Positions 5,025 through 5,182 of a stretch of 5,182 nucleotides of DNA are shown piece by piece. The number at the start of each line of letters is the position of its first letter. Position 1 is the first letter of the stretch. The stretch lies in assembly GCA_031274565.1 (NCBI GenBank), contig JAISPY010000105.1, positions 1 through 5,182 on the forward strand, read 5' to 3'. The position numbers and the translations under genes were made by a program. Under the pieces are notes generated by a model that searched no databases, was not told the origin of the DNA, and was given only the letters and a program-made list of their open reading frames with translations. Source of the DNA: Treponema sp. (lineage in GTDB: Bacteria; Spirochaetota; Spirochaetia; Treponematales; Breznakiellaceae).

Positions 5025-5182
5025 TCAGTGCTTTTCGTAATACCAAAACGCCACGGCATAGGTGATGAATGTCGCCGCCCATCCAAGCGCGGCAATAAGT
5101 ACGATAGTCTCACGCGGAATACTAAAGGATACAATCCCTACACCTATCGCAAATAAGGCGATAGCGGGAACAAACATCGTGG
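5025..5182 (-). CDS. Small membrane protein, partial at the window edge, upstream partner of the XRE gene
   Basis: On the minus strand an open frame enters from the window edge and ends at TGA (5027-5025), 14 bp before the XRE start. The 51 visible residues form two membrane segments: FVPAIALFAIGVGIVSF, then TIVLIAALGWAATFITYAV, with PRE between them and a charged WYYEKH tail. An ATG occurs at the second visible codon (5177-5175), so the gene might start there, but the upstream sequence is not available. More likely it is the C-terminal end of a longer protein. Stop-to-start spacing with the XRE ribosome-binding site inside the gap shows co-transcription. Membrane proteins beside YozG-like regulators are mostly of unknown function (for example DUF2178-like); I cannot assign this one. 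Confidence 0.7.
   Translation of the reverse strand, partial: TMFVPAIALFAIGVGIVSFSIPRETIVLIAALGWAATFITYAVAFWYYEKH

Noticed and set aside
4795..5182. XRE gene plus small upstream gene as a toxin-antitoxin pair
   Set aside because: The upstream product is a two-segment membrane protein without toxin features, and the layout matches the common YozG-like regulator with membrane partner.

Overview
The window reads as a moderately GC-rich chromosome of a diderm bacterium. I favour a spirochaete, possibly a treponeme. This is an inference from the gene types and the clear purine-rich ribosome-binding sites; no marker gene is present. Most genes have balanced to GC-rich codon use. One island around 3749-4498 is strikingly AT-rich and looks acquired.

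Layout: The left edge (1-205, minus) holds the first 68 codons of a gene resembling L-2-amino-thiazoline-4-carboxylic acid hydrolases, with its own promoter. A 391-bp stretch without a supportable gene follows. A minus-strand pair (2738 to 597) encodes a P-loop ATPase with an Asp23/Gls24-like C-terminal domain and, 57 bp downstream, a secreted protein with a degenerate peptidase MA-like domain and three TPRs. A 213-bp divergent region separates this pair from a plus-strand MgtC/SapB-family membrane protein (2952-3653), which ends at a hairpin terminator.

Next comes the AT-rich island. It is a 207-residue exported, probably outer-membrane beta-barrel protein (3821-4444) with an excellent promoter only a few bases before its start codon. 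The island is bounded by an 18-bp imperfect inverted repeat with GTTATGC/GCATAAC-type ends. Directly after it lies a 118-bp MITE-like element (4499-4616) with GAGACTGTCG terminal repeats, AAC on both flanks and a large internal hairpin. Removing the element and one AAC restores an older palindrome, so the insertion history can be read from the sequence. Two more hairpins follow, one of them probably a bidirectional terminator.

The right edge (minus) holds a small-membrane-protein gene, cut by the window end, followed 14 bp later by a 71-residue XRE-type regulator. This is a common two-gene layout of membrane protein plus YozG-like repressor.

The genes do not form one pathway. The most notable region is 3700-4720, where an acquired gene cassette, a small mobile element and several palindromes are packed together. 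Nothing in the window is clearly a new defence or metabolic system.
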